Source: Saccharospirillum sp039982735
GTDB taxonomy: Bacteria > Pseudomonadota > Gammaproteobacteria > Pseudomonadales > Natronospirillaceae
Direction: 5' to 3'
Assembly: GCF_039982735.1 (NCBI RefSeq)
Contig: NZ_JBDWXV010000011.1
Location: 620,001 to 684,000, forward strand
DNA length: 64,000 nucleotides
Of the stretch, positions 1-9,076 are shown piece after piece. The notes beneath the pieces are model-generated. The model made no database searches and was not told the DNA's origin. It saw only the letters and a list, made by a program, of their open reading frames with translations. The first letter of the stretch is position 1, and every line of letters starts with the position of its first letter. Both the position numbers and the translations under genes were made by a program.

Positions 1-724
1 GCCAGCCTACGCCGGAAAACGCCGCCAACCCTCCTGGTATGTGTTAGCGGCCAAAGCCCTGGCGCAGGGTGGCTATCCGGTTTTTATGCACGGCGGTGGT
101 GAACATACGGCTGGGCGTCAGTATGCCCGCCCGGTGTGCGACGCGCTGGGCATTCCCGTTGCAGCCTCGTGGCAGGAAGCTGCCAGACTGAGCCGGGACC
201 ACGCTATGGTCTACTGCCCGCTGGTCAGCTTTGCCCCCACTCTGTCGCACATCATTGATATGAAACGGGAGCTGGGGTTACGCTCACCGGTCAATACCCT
301 GGTTCGCAACCTGAACCCGACCGGCGCACGGGTTACGGTGCAAGGCATGTTTCACCCCAGCTATAAAGCCCTGCACCACGACACCGCAGGCTTACTGGGT
401 GATTCCCATAACGTTGTTCTCAAAGGTGACAGTGGCGAATTTGAAGTCAGACCGGATTCGGATACTACCGTGCTGGTTCATTGCCCGCAGCACCCGAAGC
501 AAATAGAGGTACCCAGGCGACTGCCAAAACGGGCGGTGCGCCCGGACGAGCCCTCAATGGCGCTGCTGCAGTCGACCTGGGCGGGCGAGGCTGAGTCGGA
601 TTACAGCCTGGCCGCCATTCAGGACACCATGGCCCTGGTACTGATGGTTGCTGATGAAATCTCACTCCAGGAAGCCCGCGAGAAAGCGGAAAGACTCTGG
701 CAGCAGCGGTCGGTCACTCTTTAA
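1..724 (+). CDS. TrpD2/YbiB-like glycosyl transferase family protein, 5' truncated by window edge
   Basis: The reading frame is open from the first bases of the window, so this is the C-terminal ~240 residues of a longer protein. It resembles the anthranilate phosphoribosyltransferase-like family typified by E. coli YbiB (TrpD2), which shares the TrpD fold but binds nucleic acid rather than making tryptophan. Family-like features are the segment YPVFMHGGGEHTAGR, the FAPTLSHIID helix, and RNLNPTGA followed by a Gly-rich stretch. Two genes downstream lies cysG; in many proteobacteria a gene of this family sits between nitrite/nitrate assimilation genes and cysG, so the upstream neighbours may be nir/nas genes (inference, not visible). 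The stop is TAA at 722-724. The family call is fairly sure; the function is not. Confidence 0.75.
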   Translation, partial: PAYAGKRRQPSWYVLAAKALAQGGYPVFMHGGGEHTAGRQYARPVCDALGIPVAASWQEAARLSRDHAMVYCPLVSFAPTLSHIIDMKRELGLRSPVNTLVRNLNPTGARVTVQGMFHPSYKALHHDTAGLLGDSHNVVLKGDSGEFEVRPDSDTTVLVHCPQHPKQIEVPRRLPKRAVRPDEPSMALLQSTWAGEAESDYSLAAIQDTMALVLMVADEISLQEAREKAERLWQQRSVTL

Positions 725-783
725 CCTTCACGGACGCCTTAAGCCTGTTAGCAGAGTAATAAAAGTGGCACGCATCTTGAAAT

Positions 784-806
784 AACCCCTGTATCGGGGG
801 TTACTT
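784..806. terminator. Short hairpin after the YbiB-like gene
   Basis: TAACCCC and GGGGTTA pair around a short loop about 60 bases after the stop codon. The downstream side is only moderately T-rich, so it is a weak terminator candidate. Confidence 0.3.
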
Positions 807-889
807 CCTTAAAAAACCGCCGATATCGCACCAAAAGTGAGCGCAGTACCCAAGACTGTGATTCAAAGCGACGCTCGGAGGCTGTAGTT

Positions 890-1105
890 ATGACCGAACC
901 CCTACCCCTGCATTTAAACGCCCAACAACTGAAAATACTGATGGGTGCCGTCTTCTTCATCGGCATTACACTGGTGTCGGTTGCCATTGCCGTACTGGGC
1001 GCGGCCATTCTGGGTTTGCTACCGGTATCGTCTGCCGGTTACGGCCTAGCCCCGCTGATCAGCGGCATCGCTTCAGTCTCTGCTGCAGTCTTCCTATCGC
1101 ACTGA
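890..1105 (+). CDS. Small two-helix membrane protein of unknown function
   Basis: A 71-residue protein I do not recognise. After a polar N-terminus of about 13 residues it has a hydrophobic helix (about 17-42, rich in V, I, A, L and G) and a second hydrophobic stretch (about 51-70), so it should sit in the inner membrane with both ends on the same side. The ATG at 890 is preceded by GGAGG at a usable distance, which argues for a real gene. An antisense reading frame overlaps it but lacks a comparable start. It lies alone between the YbiB-like gene and the convergent cysG. Nothing ties it to siroheme or nitrate metabolism beyond position. Confidence 0.55.
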   Translation: MTEPLPLHLNAQQLKILMGAVFFIGITLVSVAIAVLGAAILGLLPVSSAGYGLAPLISGIASVSAAVFLSH

Positions 1106-1148
1106 TCAGATCGGCTCCAGAACCCTGAAATCAGCTGTGGCGACCGCG

Positions 1149-1175
1149 ATGCCTGCCAGTCAAACTGGCGGGCAT
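1149..1175. terminator. Hairpin between the small membrane protein and cysG
   Basis: ATGCCTGCCAG pairs with CTGGCGGGCAT (one G-T pair) around the loop TCAAA. It lies between convergent genes, but there is no T run on either side, so intrinsic termination is uncertain. Confidence 0.4.
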
Positions 1176-1188
1176 GACCGATCAGCCA

Positions 1189-2580
1189 TCATGACTGATT
1201 GACGGTCACCGTAGAGCCCACCCAATTCAGACGCTCGTGCAACGACACCACCTCGCCCACAATGATCAGCGTAGGCGCCTGAGGCGGGTCTTCACGCACC
1301 AGATCCGGCAAAGTGGCCAGTGTACCGACCCAAAGCCGCTGTTCCGGCGTCGTACCCTTCTGTACCAGCGCGATCGGCGTGTCAGCCGAGCGACCGTGCT
1401 GAATCAGCTTGTTACAGATCTTCTCCAGCCCCATCAACCCCATGTAAAACACCACGGTCTGCTGGGGGCTTGCAAGCTCACTCCAGGGCAAATTCAGGCT
1501 GCCATCCTTCAAGTGCCCGGTGACAAAACGCACCGACTGGGCATAGTCTCGGTGAGTCAACGGAATACCGGTATAGGTTGAGCAGCCCGAAGCTGCGGTA
1601 ATACCCGGCACCACCTGAAACGGAATGCCATGCTCGGCCAGCAAGTCGATCTCTTCACCACCCCGGCCAAAGATAAAGGGGTCACCGCCCTTCAGGCGCA
1701 GCACTTTTTTGCCTTCCCGGGCGAGGTCCACCAATCGCTGATTGATGTCCTGTTGCGGTACCGCGTGCTCGGACCGTTGTTTGCCCACATAAAGTCGTTC
1801 AGCATCCCGTCGCACGAGGTCCATTATGGCGTCCGAGACCAGTCGGTCATAGAGCACCACATCGGCCTGCTGCATCAGCCGCAGCGCCTTGAAGGTCAGC
1901 AGGTCCGGATCACCAGGCCCCGCACCGACCAGGTAGACTTCGCCATGCTGCTCATCACCAGGGGCATCAATCATCGCCTTTAGCTGATGCTCAGCCTGCT
2001 CCATCCGACCGGCATAAACATGCTCGGCCACCGTGCCACCCAGCACCTTTTCCCAGAAGTAACGCCGGTCATCGAGGCTGGTAAAGCGTTGCTTAACAGC
2101 ATTACGAAAGCGAGATGCCAGTTGCGCCAGGTGGCCATAACTCGCTGGAATCGTACTCTCCAGTTTCGCCCGCACCGAGCGTGCCAACACCGGCGCCTGG
2201 CCACTGGAAGTAATGGCAATGATCAACGGGTCGCGATCGACCAGAGAAGGGAAAATCACATCGCACAGTTCAGGGGAATCGACCACATTGACCAGCACGC
2301 CCCGAGCCCGCGACTCAGCAGAGACACGCTGGTTCACTGCCTCGATATCCGTGGCACTGACGACCAGCGCCTTGCCATCGATGTCAGCCGCCTCAAAAAC
2401 CCGCAATTCGCAGTGGCAATTGGGGTTGTTGGCAATAACCGGGAGAATTGAAGGAGCCACAACCTGAATTCGACACCCCGATCGCTGCAGCAGGTGAATC
2501 TTGCGTGCCGCAATATCCCCGCCGCCAACCACCAGAATGGTCTTATCGGATAATTTATGGAACAACGGAAAGTATTGCAT
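1189..2580 (-). CDS. cysG: Siroheme synthase CysG (multifunctional)
   Basis: About 463 residues, the usual length for the fused enzyme. The N-terminal half is the precorrin-2 dehydrogenase/sirohydrochlorin ferrochelatase (NAD-binding GGGDIAARK near residue 19; the ITSSGQAP loop near 125). The C-terminal half is the SAM-dependent uroporphyrinogen III methyltransferase, with VGAGPGDPDLLT, LRLKGGDPFIFGRGGEE and PGITAASG. It makes siroheme for sulfite and nitrite reductases in the cytoplasm. I prefer the ATG at 2580: AGGAG lies five bases upstream, whereas the GTG at 2586 abuts that same sequence. It is separated from serS by a long non-coding gap, so it probably has its own promoter. Confidence 0.95.
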   Translation of the reverse strand: MQYFPLFHKLSDKTILVVGGGDIAARKIHLLQRSGCRIQVVAPSILPVIANNPNCHCELRVFEAADIDGKALVVSATDIEAVNQRVSAESRARGVLVNVVDSPELCDVIFPSLVDRDPLIIAITSSGQAPVLARSVRAKLESTIPASYGHLAQLASRFRNAVKQRFTSLDDRRYFWEKVLGGTVAEHVYAGRMEQAEHQLKAMIDAPGDEQHGEVYLVGAGPGDPDLLTFKALRLMQQADVVLYDRLVSDAIMDLVRRDAERLYVGKQRSEHAVPQQDINQRLVDLAREGKKVLRLKGGDPFIFGRGGEEIDLLAEHGIPFQVVPGITAASGCSTYTGIPLTHRDYAQSVRFVTGHLKDGSLNLPWSELASPQQTVVFYMGLMGLEKICNKLIQHGRSADTPIALVQKGTTPEQRLWVGTLATLPDLVREDPPQAPTLIIVGEVVSLHERLNWVGSTVTVNQS

Positions 2581-2586
2581 GACCAC

Positions 2587-2920
2587 TCCTAAAATAAGAA
2601 CCCGACACTAATAGCTTTCGCCGGGCCCGACACGGCGGGCACTGGCTTTTTGATGCCGGTGTTAGACCCGCCGTTGGGTCAGTCAAATACCACCGGGTTC
2701 GACTCGGTGGTTGAAATTGTTAGGCTTGCTGGACGCCACGAGGCCGTGTTGGCCACCGGGTATACCTATTCTGGGTCGGCGTAAACCCATCCATGGGGCC
2801 TAGACCGCAGCATCCATGCTGCGGACTACCCCGAATAGGTATACCCGGCACCCAACACTCAGCTCATCACAAAAATAGCCCTTAAACACAGACCAAGAGC
2901 AATATGAGTTAGTCAGGCCT
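2587..2920. other. Gene-free gap between cysG and serS, rich in hairpins
   Basis: There is no credible gene here. It holds several small inverted repeats: GACCC/GGGTC at 2665-2680, CCACCG/CGGTGG at 2690-2709, and the larger element at 2746-2858 listed separately. It must also contain the cysG promoter (reading left) and the serS 3' end; I could not pick a convincing -35/-10 pair. Confidence 0.6.
2746..2858. repeat. 113-base palindromic element with nested hairpins
   Basis: The outer arms GTGTTGG (2746-2752) and CCAACAC (2852-2858) match. Inside them is a perfect 16-base inverted repeat, CCGGGTATACCTATTC (2756-2771) against its complement (2833-2848). Two further palindromes are nested: CCCAT-CC-ATGGG at 2786-2797, and a perfect 9-base stem with a two-base loop at 2805-2824 (CCGCAGCAT/ATGCTGCGG). 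No reading frame fits. Long arms around a CATCCATG-type core recall dispersed REP/MITE-like elements, but only one exact copy lies in this window. Confidence 0.6.
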
Positions 2921-4210
2921 TTAGATCAGATCCAGGCCAGCCATATAGGATTTCAGAGCCTCTGGCACCCGAATACGCCCTTCTGCTGTCTGGTAATTCT
3001 CCAGTACTGCGACCAGAGTCCGGCCGACTGCCAGGCCCGAGCCGTTGAGGGTGTGAACCAGTTCGGTCTTATTGGTTTCCGGGTTGCGGTAACGGGCCTG
3101 CATGCGGCGTGCCTGGAAGTCGGTCATGTTCGAACATGAAGAGATTTCCCGGTAGGCCTGTTGGGCTGGCAGCCAGACTTCCAGGTCGTAGGTTTTGGCG
3201 GCGCCAAACCCGAGGTCTCCGCCACACAGTAGAACTTTACGGTAAGGCAACTCCAGACGTTGCAGAATACTTTCTGCGTGACCAACCAGTGCTTCCAGAG
3301 CCTGCATTGAGGCTTCTGGGCGCACAATGTGTACCAATTCGACTTTCTCGAACTGATGCTGACGAATCATGCCGCGGATGTCGCGACCATAGCTGCCCGC
3401 CTCTGAACGGAAGCAGGATGTGTGCGAAGCGAACATCAGCGGCAGTTCCGCATCGGAGAGGATCTCATCGCGCACCAGATTGGTCAGCGGCACTTCCGAG
3501 GTTGGAATCAGGTAATAATCGCTGGCGTGATCGGTATTCAGCTTGAAGAGATCTTCTTCAAACTTCGGCAATTGGCCGGTTCCCAGTAATGACTCCTGAT
3601 TCACAATGAACGGCACCTGGGTTTCCAGATAACCGTGCTCCTGAACGTGAGTATCGAGCATGAACTGAGCCAGAGCCCGGTGCAGCCGTGCAATGCCGCC
3701 GCTCATTACCGAAAAACGGCTGCCGGTCAGCTTGGCCGCGCGCTCGAAATCCAGACCACCTGAGACGGCACCGAGGTCGACGTGGTCTTTTACCTCGAAA
3801 TCGAACTCTGGCGGCGTGCCCCAGCGAGACACTTCTTCATTGTCGTCTTCGCTCTTGCCCTCGGGCACGGCAGCATCCGGTACGTTGGGAATGCCCAGCA
3901 GCAGGTCGTCCAGTTGCGCCTGAATCTGCTTCAGATCTGCCTCTTTAGCACCCAGTTGCTCGGCAATGGTATCCAGTGTCTTCTGTACCTGAGCCTTGGC
4001 CTCGTCGACCGACATGCCCTGCCCGACCAGCTGCCCGATCTGCTTTGACGCCTTTTTGCGCTCCGCCTGCAGCTGCTCGGTCTCGACCTGAACGGACTTG
4101 CGGCTCGACTCCAGGGACTCGAAAGCCGACACATCGAGTTCGTAGTGTTTCACCCGAAGTTGATCAGCAAGCGTGGTAATGTCCTGTCTCAGCCGTTTTA
4201 TGTCCAGCAT
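2921..4210 (-). CDS. serS: Seryl-tRNA synthetase
   Basis: 429 residues, normal length. The N-terminal ~110 residues form the long antiparallel coiled-coil arm that grips tRNA-Ser (Gln/Lys/Glu/Ala-rich heptads). The class II catalytic core follows, with motif 2 CFRSEAGSYGRDIRGMIR and motif 3 GSGLAVGRTLVAVLENYQ near the C-terminus. It charges tRNA-Ser, and tRNA-Sec where present, with serine. It is last in the minus-strand run ftsK-lolA-rarA-crcB-serS, an order conserved in many gammaproteobacteria. The ATG at 4210 starts the expected MLDIKRLR sequence. Confidence 0.98.
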   Translation of the reverse strand: MLDIKRLRQDITTLADQLRVKHYELDVSAFESLESSRKSVQVETEQLQAERKKASKQIGQLVGQGMSVDEAKAQVQKTLDTIAEQLGAKEADLKQIQAQLDDLLLGIPNVPDAAVPEGKSEDDNEEVSRWGTPPEFDFEVKDHVDLGAVSGGLDFERAAKLTGSRFSVMSGGIARLHRALAQFMLDTHVQEHGYLETQVPFIVNQESLLGTGQLPKFEEDLFKLNTDHASDYYLIPTSEVPLTNLVRDEILSDAELPLMFASHTSCFRSEAGSYGRDIRGMIRQHQFEKVELVHIVRPEASMQALEALVGHAESILQRLELPYRKVLLCGGDLGFGAAKTYDLEVWLPAQQAYREISSCSNMTDFQARRMQARYRNPETNKTELVHTLNGSGLAVGRTLVAVLENYQTAEGRIRVPEALKSYMAGLDLI

Positions 4211-4295
4211 GGGCGTTTCTGTCCTGTTAGAGTCGATTGGGAGTTAGTAGATCGCCATTGGGAAACACATGTTCCGATTCCCGTTCGGCGGGCGC

Positions 4296-4688
4296 CTAGA
4301 ATACCAGCTTACCCACCCCAAAGCCCAGCGCTGCGGCGGCTATGCAGGTTAGGATACTGGCGAAGGTATAACCGAGTGCCATCCAGTACTGCTGCTGTTG
4401 CAGCAACACCAGATTCTCAAGAGCAAAACTGGAAAAGGTGGTAAAGGCCCCGAGAATGCCGACCAGCAGCAACCGGTGCCAGAGTGTATCGGTTCCGGTG
4501 AAGCGCAGCATTAACACCACAAAGACCAGCCCCATAACAAAGCTACCAATCGCATTAACGGTGAAGGTACCTAGCGGGAAATGGCTACCGTGTAGACGGT
4601 TAAAGAAGGTAACCACCCAGAATCTGCCCATGGCGCCCAGACTGCCGCCCAGGGCGATGGCCAACCAGTGGCTAAAGGGTATCGACAT
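4296..4688 (-). CDS. crcB: Fluoride exporter CrcB/Fluc
   Basis: 130 residues with four hydrophobic helices. Family motifs are visible: GSLGAMGRFW in the first helix, GTFTVNAIGSFVMG in the second, and GAFTTFSSFALEN in the third, which includes the Phe/Ser/Thr residues that line the pore. CrcB forms a dual-topology dimeric fluoride channel in the inner membrane. It lies 36 bases downstream of rarA, so it is probably co-transcribed; that gap is too short for a fluoride riboswitch. Confidence 0.95.
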   Translation of the reverse strand: MSIPFSHWLAIALGGSLGAMGRFWVVTFFNRLHGSHFPLGTFTVNAIGSFVMGLVFVVLMLRFTGTDTLWHRLLLVGILGAFTTFSSFALENLVLLQQQQYWMALGYTFASILTCIAAAALGFGVGKLVF

Positions 4689-4724
4689 GCATTCACACTC
4701 CCTGCTGATCTCACTGTACCCGCA

Positions 4725-6038
4725 TTATTGCCGATGCTGCTCATCCAGATCACGCAAAAAGGCCAGTTTCTCGGCAATTTTCTTCTCCAGCCCGCGATCC
4801 ACTGGCTGATAAAAGCGCTGATCAACCAGCGCTTCGGGCAGATAGTGCTCGGCGGCGGCGTAGGCATGGGGTTCGTCGTGGGCGTAGCGGTAGTCGTGGC
4901 CGTAGCCCAGCTCTTTCATCAGCGCTGTGGGCGCGTTGCGCAAATGCACCGGCACTTCATGGCTTTGATCGGACTGAACCCGGGCCATCACCTCGTTAAA
5001 CGCCTTGTAGACGGCGTTGCTTTTGGGTGCACACGCCAGATAGACCACGGCCTGAGCCAGACTCAACTCCCCCTCCGGGCTGCCCAGGCGTTCCTGAACC
5101 TGCCAGGCATCCATAGCCAGGGTCAGGGCGCGCGGGTCGGCATTGCCGATGTCTTCACTGGCCATTCGAACCAGTCTACGCGCGATATAAATCGGATCGC
5201 AGCCGCCGTCGAGCATGCGGCACAGCCAGTACAGCGCGCCATCTGGCGAGGAGCCGCGAACACTTTTGTGCATGGCCGAGATCTGGTCGTAAAACGCATC
5301 ACCGCCCTTGTCGAACCGGCGTGTCTGGCCCTGAGTTAACTGCGACAGCCGTTCCAGAGTGAGACCGCCGGGCTCATCAGCGTAGAGATCCGCCGATAAC
5401 TCAAGCAGATTGTAGAAACGCCGGGCATCACCATCGGCCAGGGCAAACAGCCGTTGCTGCACGTCGTCTTCAATTGCCAGCTTTGCAACCGCGCTGTCTT
5501 GCCCCCGGGCCTGGTCAAGCAAGGCGGCCATGTCGTCCAGCGAAACGGGTTTTAGCGGATAGACCCGTGCGCGAGACAGCAGTGCGGCATTGAGTTCAAA
5601 GCTGGGGTTTTCGGTGGTTGCCCCCACAAAAATGAAGGTGCCATCTTCAACGTAAGGCAGAAAGGCATCCTGCTGCGCTTTGTTGAAGCGATGCACTTCA
5701 TCGACGAACAGCAAGGTGCGCCGCCCTTCGGCTTTGGCCTGCAAAGCGCGTTCAGCAGCAGCTTTGATGTCCTTAACGCCCGACTGAACCGCCGACAGCG
5801 CCTCGAACCTCGAAGACGTTGAATGCGCCAGCAGCCGTGCCAGGGTTGTTTTACCAACGCCGGGCGGGCCCCAGAAAATCATGGAATGCAGTTGATCCTG
5901 CTCAATGGCCCGACGCAGGGGTTGCCCCTGCCCCAGAATATGCGACTGGCCGATGTAGCCAGACAGGGTTTTGGGTCGCATCCGCTCGGCCAGTGGTGCG
6001 AAGGGGTTGGACTCGGTTGTGCTGAACAGGTCGGCCAT
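4725..6038 (-). CDS. rarA: Replication-associated recombination protein A (AAA+ ATPase)
   Basis: 437 residues, the length of E. coli RarA/MgsA. An AAA+ module holds Walker A GPPGVGKTTLAR (about residues 57-68), Walker B LLFVDEVHRFNKAQQD and sensor 1 VGATTENPSFELN. The C-terminal region carries the tetramerisation domain (GCDPIYIARRLVRMASED...). It acts at stalled replication forks, related to the clamp-loader/Mgs1-WRNIP1 group. It begins five bases after lolA ends, so translation is likely coupled. Confidence 0.96.
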   Translation of the reverse strand: MADLFSTTESNPFAPLAERMRPKTLSGYIGQSHILGQGQPLRRAIEQDQLHSMIFWGPPGVGKTTLARLLAHSTSSRFEALSAVQSGVKDIKAAAERALQAKAEGRRTLLFVDEVHRFNKAQQDAFLPYVEDGTFIFVGATTENPSFELNAALLSRARVYPLKPVSLDDMAALLDQARGQDSAVAKLAIEDDVQQRLFALADGDARRFYNLLELSADLYADEPGGLTLERLSQLTQGQTRRFDKGGDAFYDQISAMHKSVRGSSPDGALYWLCRMLDGGCDPIYIARRLVRMASEDIGNADPRALTLAMDAWQVQERLGSPEGELSLAQAVVYLACAPKSNAVYKAFNEVMARVQSDQSHEVPVHLRNAPTALMKELGYGHDYRYAHDEPHAYAAAEHYLPEALVDQRFYQPVDRGLEKKIAEKLAFLRDLDEQHRQ

Positions 6039-6043
6039 GTGGG

Positions 6044-6682
6044 TTACATCTGTTCGAAGACGTCGGTGCCCTCAGGCGGGGTAAACTCAAAGTCTGCGGC
6101 ATCCAGCATCAGGTTGGTTTCAACGTTGCTGAAGGTGATTCGGGTGTCCTGCCCCAGGTTGTCACTGAGCCGAAGTTCGCTGATGCGGCCGTTTTCAAAC
6201 AGCAGCGTCATGTCCTCGAAGACAGCGTCTTCATCCAGAGGGTAAAGGCGATAGGCCGTCAGGCTCTCGTTCGCCGCCTCTGTGACATCATAGGAGGTTC
6301 TCAGCGTGGATTCGGGCTGACTGAGGATCATCGCCGGAGATTCCTGCAATTGATTGGTAACAGGCTGGTAGGTCGCCTGCAGCAGGTCAGGGTCATGAAC
6401 CCAGAGTGTCTCACCATCGGAAATGACGGATTGCTCGTAGGGCGCAGATACCTCCCAGACAAACTTGAGCGGGCGCGCAATCTTCATAATGCCCCGAGCC
6501 TGGTCGCCGCGCAGCTCGCCATCGGCATAAGTCTCCTGACGAAACTCGGCCTGCAGGGTTTCCGTCGCTTGCAGCAGATCGATCAGACGCTGTCGGGCGG
6601 CGTCATCGGCTTGAACCTGGGGCGTAATGGCTGCCCAACTGAGCAGCACCGCAACGCTGGACCGGGCAAAAAATGTCAACAT
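6044..6682 (-). CDS. lolA: Outer-membrane lipoprotein carrier protein LolA
   Basis: 212 residues with a Sec signal peptide (hydrophobic LTFFARSSVAVLLSWAAI, cleavage probably after VQA, about residue 25). The mature part has the LolA features LQAEFRQETYADG and GIMKIARPLKFVWEV. LolA carries lipoproteins across the periplasm from LolCDE to LolB. It lies 51 bases after ftsK, in the conserved ftsK-lolA-rarA order, so it is probably in the same transcript. Confidence 0.95.
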   Translation of the reverse strand: MLTFFARSSVAVLLSWAAITPQVQADDAARQRLIDLLQATETLQAEFRQETYADGELRGDQARGIMKIARPLKFVWEVSAPYEQSVISDGETLWVHDPDLLQATYQPVTNQLQESPAMILSQPESTLRTSYDVTEAANESLTAYRLYPLDEDAVFEDMTLLFENGRISELRLSDNLGQDTRITFSNVETNLMLDAADFEFTPPEGTDVFEQM

Positions 6683-6733
6683 GAATCGCTCTCCTGAGCC
6701 ACTAGCTATATACAGGCGGTTAATATCAACCAG

Positions 6734-9076
6734 TTACCCCGCTGGCGGGGGTGGTGCCAGCACTTCCCGGCTGCCATTGTGGCCGGCCGAGCTGACAATC
6801 CCGGCGGCCTCCATCGTATCAACCAGACGAGCGGCCCGGTTGTAGCCAATGCGTAATTTACGCTGTACTGAAGAAATCGAGGCTTTACGGCTCTGGGTGA
6901 CAAAGGCCACTGCTTCATCGAACAGCGGGTCGCTTTCGGGGTTGTCTTCACCATCGTCCAGTGAAGGAACGCCCGGCAGGTCGGCTTCGCCACCGGCCAG
7001 AATCTCCTCGATGTAGTCGGGCTGACCGCGCTTCTTCCACTCGGCCACCACACGGTGAACCTCATCGTCGTCGACAAAGGCACCGTGCACCCGAACCGGC
7101 AAACCGGTGCCCGGCGGCAGATACAACATATCGCCGTGGCCCAGCAGCTGCTCGGCGCCGCCCTGGTCCAGAATGGTCCGGGAATCGATCTTGGAAGATA
7201 CCTGAAACGCTATGCGGGTGGGAATGTTGGCCTTGATCAGACCGGTAATCACGTCCACCGAGGGCCGCTGGGTGGCGAGAATCAGGTGAATACCCGCCGC
7301 CCTGGCTTTTTGCGCCAGCCGGGCGATCAGTTCTTCCACCTTCTTACCGACAATCATCATCATGTCGGCGAATTCATCGACCACCACCACAATAAACGGC
7401 AGAGTTTCCAGTTCCGGGGTTGGTGCGTGCGGATCAAGCGTGTCAAAGGGCTCATAGAGCGGGTCGAGCAATGGTTCACCGTCGCGCCGGGCATCTTCAA
7501 CCTTCTTGTTGAAGCCGGCAATGTTGCGCACCCCAACCTTCGACATCAGTTTGTAGCGACGTTCCATCTCGGCAACACACCAGCGCAGGCCATTGGCCGC
7601 GTCTTTCATATCGGTGATCACCGGCGTGAGCAAATGGGGAATGCCTTCATAAACCGACAGTTCCAGCATCTTGGGGTCAACCAGAATCAGCCTTACTTCC
7701 TCCGGTGTTGCCTTAAACAGCAGGCTGCACAGCATTGAGTTTACGCCGACCGACTTACCGGACCCGGTGGTACCGGCGACCAGCAAATGCGGCATTTTGC
7801 CCAGATCGGCTACAACGGGGGCACCGCCGATGTCATGGCCTAGGGCCAACGTCAGTGCTGATTTGGCTTTGTCGTAGGCGCTGGACTGCAAAACATCGCT
7901 CAGCCGCACAATGTCGCGTTTTTCATTGGGGATCTCGATACCCACGGTCGTTTTGCCGGGAATGATCTCCACGACCCGAACGCTGACCAGTGCCATTGAA
8001 CGCGCCAGGTCCTTCGCCAGGTTTGATATTTTAGACACCTTGATCCCGGCTGCCGGCTGAATTTCAAAGCGGGTAATGACCGGGCCCGGAGCGACTTCGG
8101 TCACCTCGGCATCGACATTAAAGTCTTTGAGTTTGATTTCCAGCATGCGTGACATGGCTTCCAGCGCTTCCTGGCTGTAGCCATTATTGGTGTCGTGCTC
8201 ACCAGAAGTCAGCAGGCTCAGAGCCGGCAGCGGGGTATTGGAGTCGCCCCCGGTAAAAAGCGGCTGCTGCTTCTCTTTCTGCATGCGTTCGCTGGGTTCG
8301 GTGGTTTTAGGCTGCAACGGCTTGATCTGAGGCGGCTTGCGCTTCGACTGTTTCTCGATCTGAATGTCGAGATTGGCCTTACGGGTTTCAACCACCTGCC
8401 TGACCTGGGCTTTTTCCGCCTTACGGCGACGGCGCGACTGCAGGCTGTCACGCAACGCAGTGACGCCGGAAAGCAGCAATCGACCAATGCGCTCCATCAA
8501 CCGCAACCAGGACACATTCATAGCCAGCGTCAGCGAGATGAACCACAGTACGACCAGCAACAAAGTCGTACCGGTCATGCCCAGAATTGGGAATATCCAC
8601 TCCGAAAGTTCAATGCCCAGCCAGCCTCCGGCGCTTGCGGTTTGATTGCTGGCAATATGCACCGTTGCCAGGGCGCTGCTGACACAGACAAAGAGCGCCC
8701 AGCCGAGTGTGCGGATGGCGATCAACAGCGGGTTCCAGTGCAGCCCGGCCTTGCGATCGCGAAACGTTGCCCAGGCCCTAAACAGGAAAATGGCCGGCAA
8801 GCCATAGGCCAGACCACCGACCAGGCTGAACAGCAATGACGACAGGTAGGCCCCAGCCGTGCCCGCCATGTTGCGGACCCCTTCGCCCGCACCGGAGTAG
8901 GCCCAGCCCGGGTCGGACGGATGGTGAGAGGCCAGAGCAATCAGCAGATAGACGCCCACCGCCAGAGACAGCAGTAAACTGCCCTCGTGCAGCAAGCGCT
9001 GTTTTACATCCAGAACTCTGTGGTCGTCACGCGCTCGTGAGAGTTCCTTGCGTGCCGAAGCGTTCTTTTGCGTCAA
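6734..9076 (-). CDS. ftsK: DNA translocase FtsK
   Basis: 780 residues. The N-terminus has about four membrane helices (residues ~30-190). A fairly short charged linker (~220-280) leads to the RecA-like motor, with Walker A VAGTTGSGKSVGVNS and VDPKMLELSVYEGIPHLL. The C-terminal winged-helix gamma domain (from about 705, SSVQRKLRIGYNRAARLVD) reads KOPS sites. FtsK anchors at the division septum, pumps chromosome ends and activates XerCD at dif. The linker is much shorter than in E. coli FtsK (1329 aa), as in Pseudomonas. The first codon is TTG at 9076 with a weak ribosome site, so the start is uncertain by a few codons. Confidence 0.97.
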   Translation of the reverse strand: MTQKNASARKELSRARDDHRVLDVKQRLLHEGSLLLSLAVGVYLLIALASHHPSDPGWAYSGAGEGVRNMAGTAGAYLSSLLFSLVGGLAYGLPAIFLFRAWATFRDRKAGLHWNPLLIAIRTLGWALFVCVSSALATVHIASNQTASAGGWLGIELSEWIFPILGMTGTTLLLVVLWFISLTLAMNVSWLRLMERIGRLLLSGVTALRDSLQSRRRRKAEKAQVRQVVETRKANLDIQIEKQSKRKPPQIKPLQPKTTEPSERMQKEKQQPLFTGGDSNTPLPALSLLTSGEHDTNNGYSQEALEAMSRMLEIKLKDFNVDAEVTEVAPGPVITRFEIQPAAGIKVSKISNLAKDLARSMALVSVRVVEIIPGKTTVGIEIPNEKRDIVRLSDVLQSSAYDKAKSALTLALGHDIGGAPVVADLGKMPHLLVAGTTGSGKSVGVNSMLCSLLFKATPEEVRLILVDPKMLELSVYEGIPHLLTPVITDMKDAANGLRWCVAEMERRYKLMSKVGVRNIAGFNKKVEDARRDGEPLLDPLYEPFDTLDPHAPTPELETLPFIVVVVDEFADMMMIVGKKVEELIARLAQKARAAGIHLILATQRPSVDVITGLIKANIPTRIAFQVSSKIDSRTILDQGGAEQLLGHGDMLYLPPGTGLPVRVHGAFVDDDEVHRVVAEWKKRGQPDYIEEILAGGEADLPGVPSLDDGEDNPESDPLFDEAVAFVTQSRKASISSVQRKLRIGYNRAARLVDTMEAAGIVSSAGHNGSREVLAPPPPAG

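Noticed and set aside
2685..2712. GGTTCGACTC looks like a tRNA T-arm
   Set aside because: No anticodon arm, D-arm or acceptor stem can be built around it.
4689..4724. Fluoride riboswitch before crcB
   Set aside because: The gap to rarA is only 36 bases, too short for the crcB motif.
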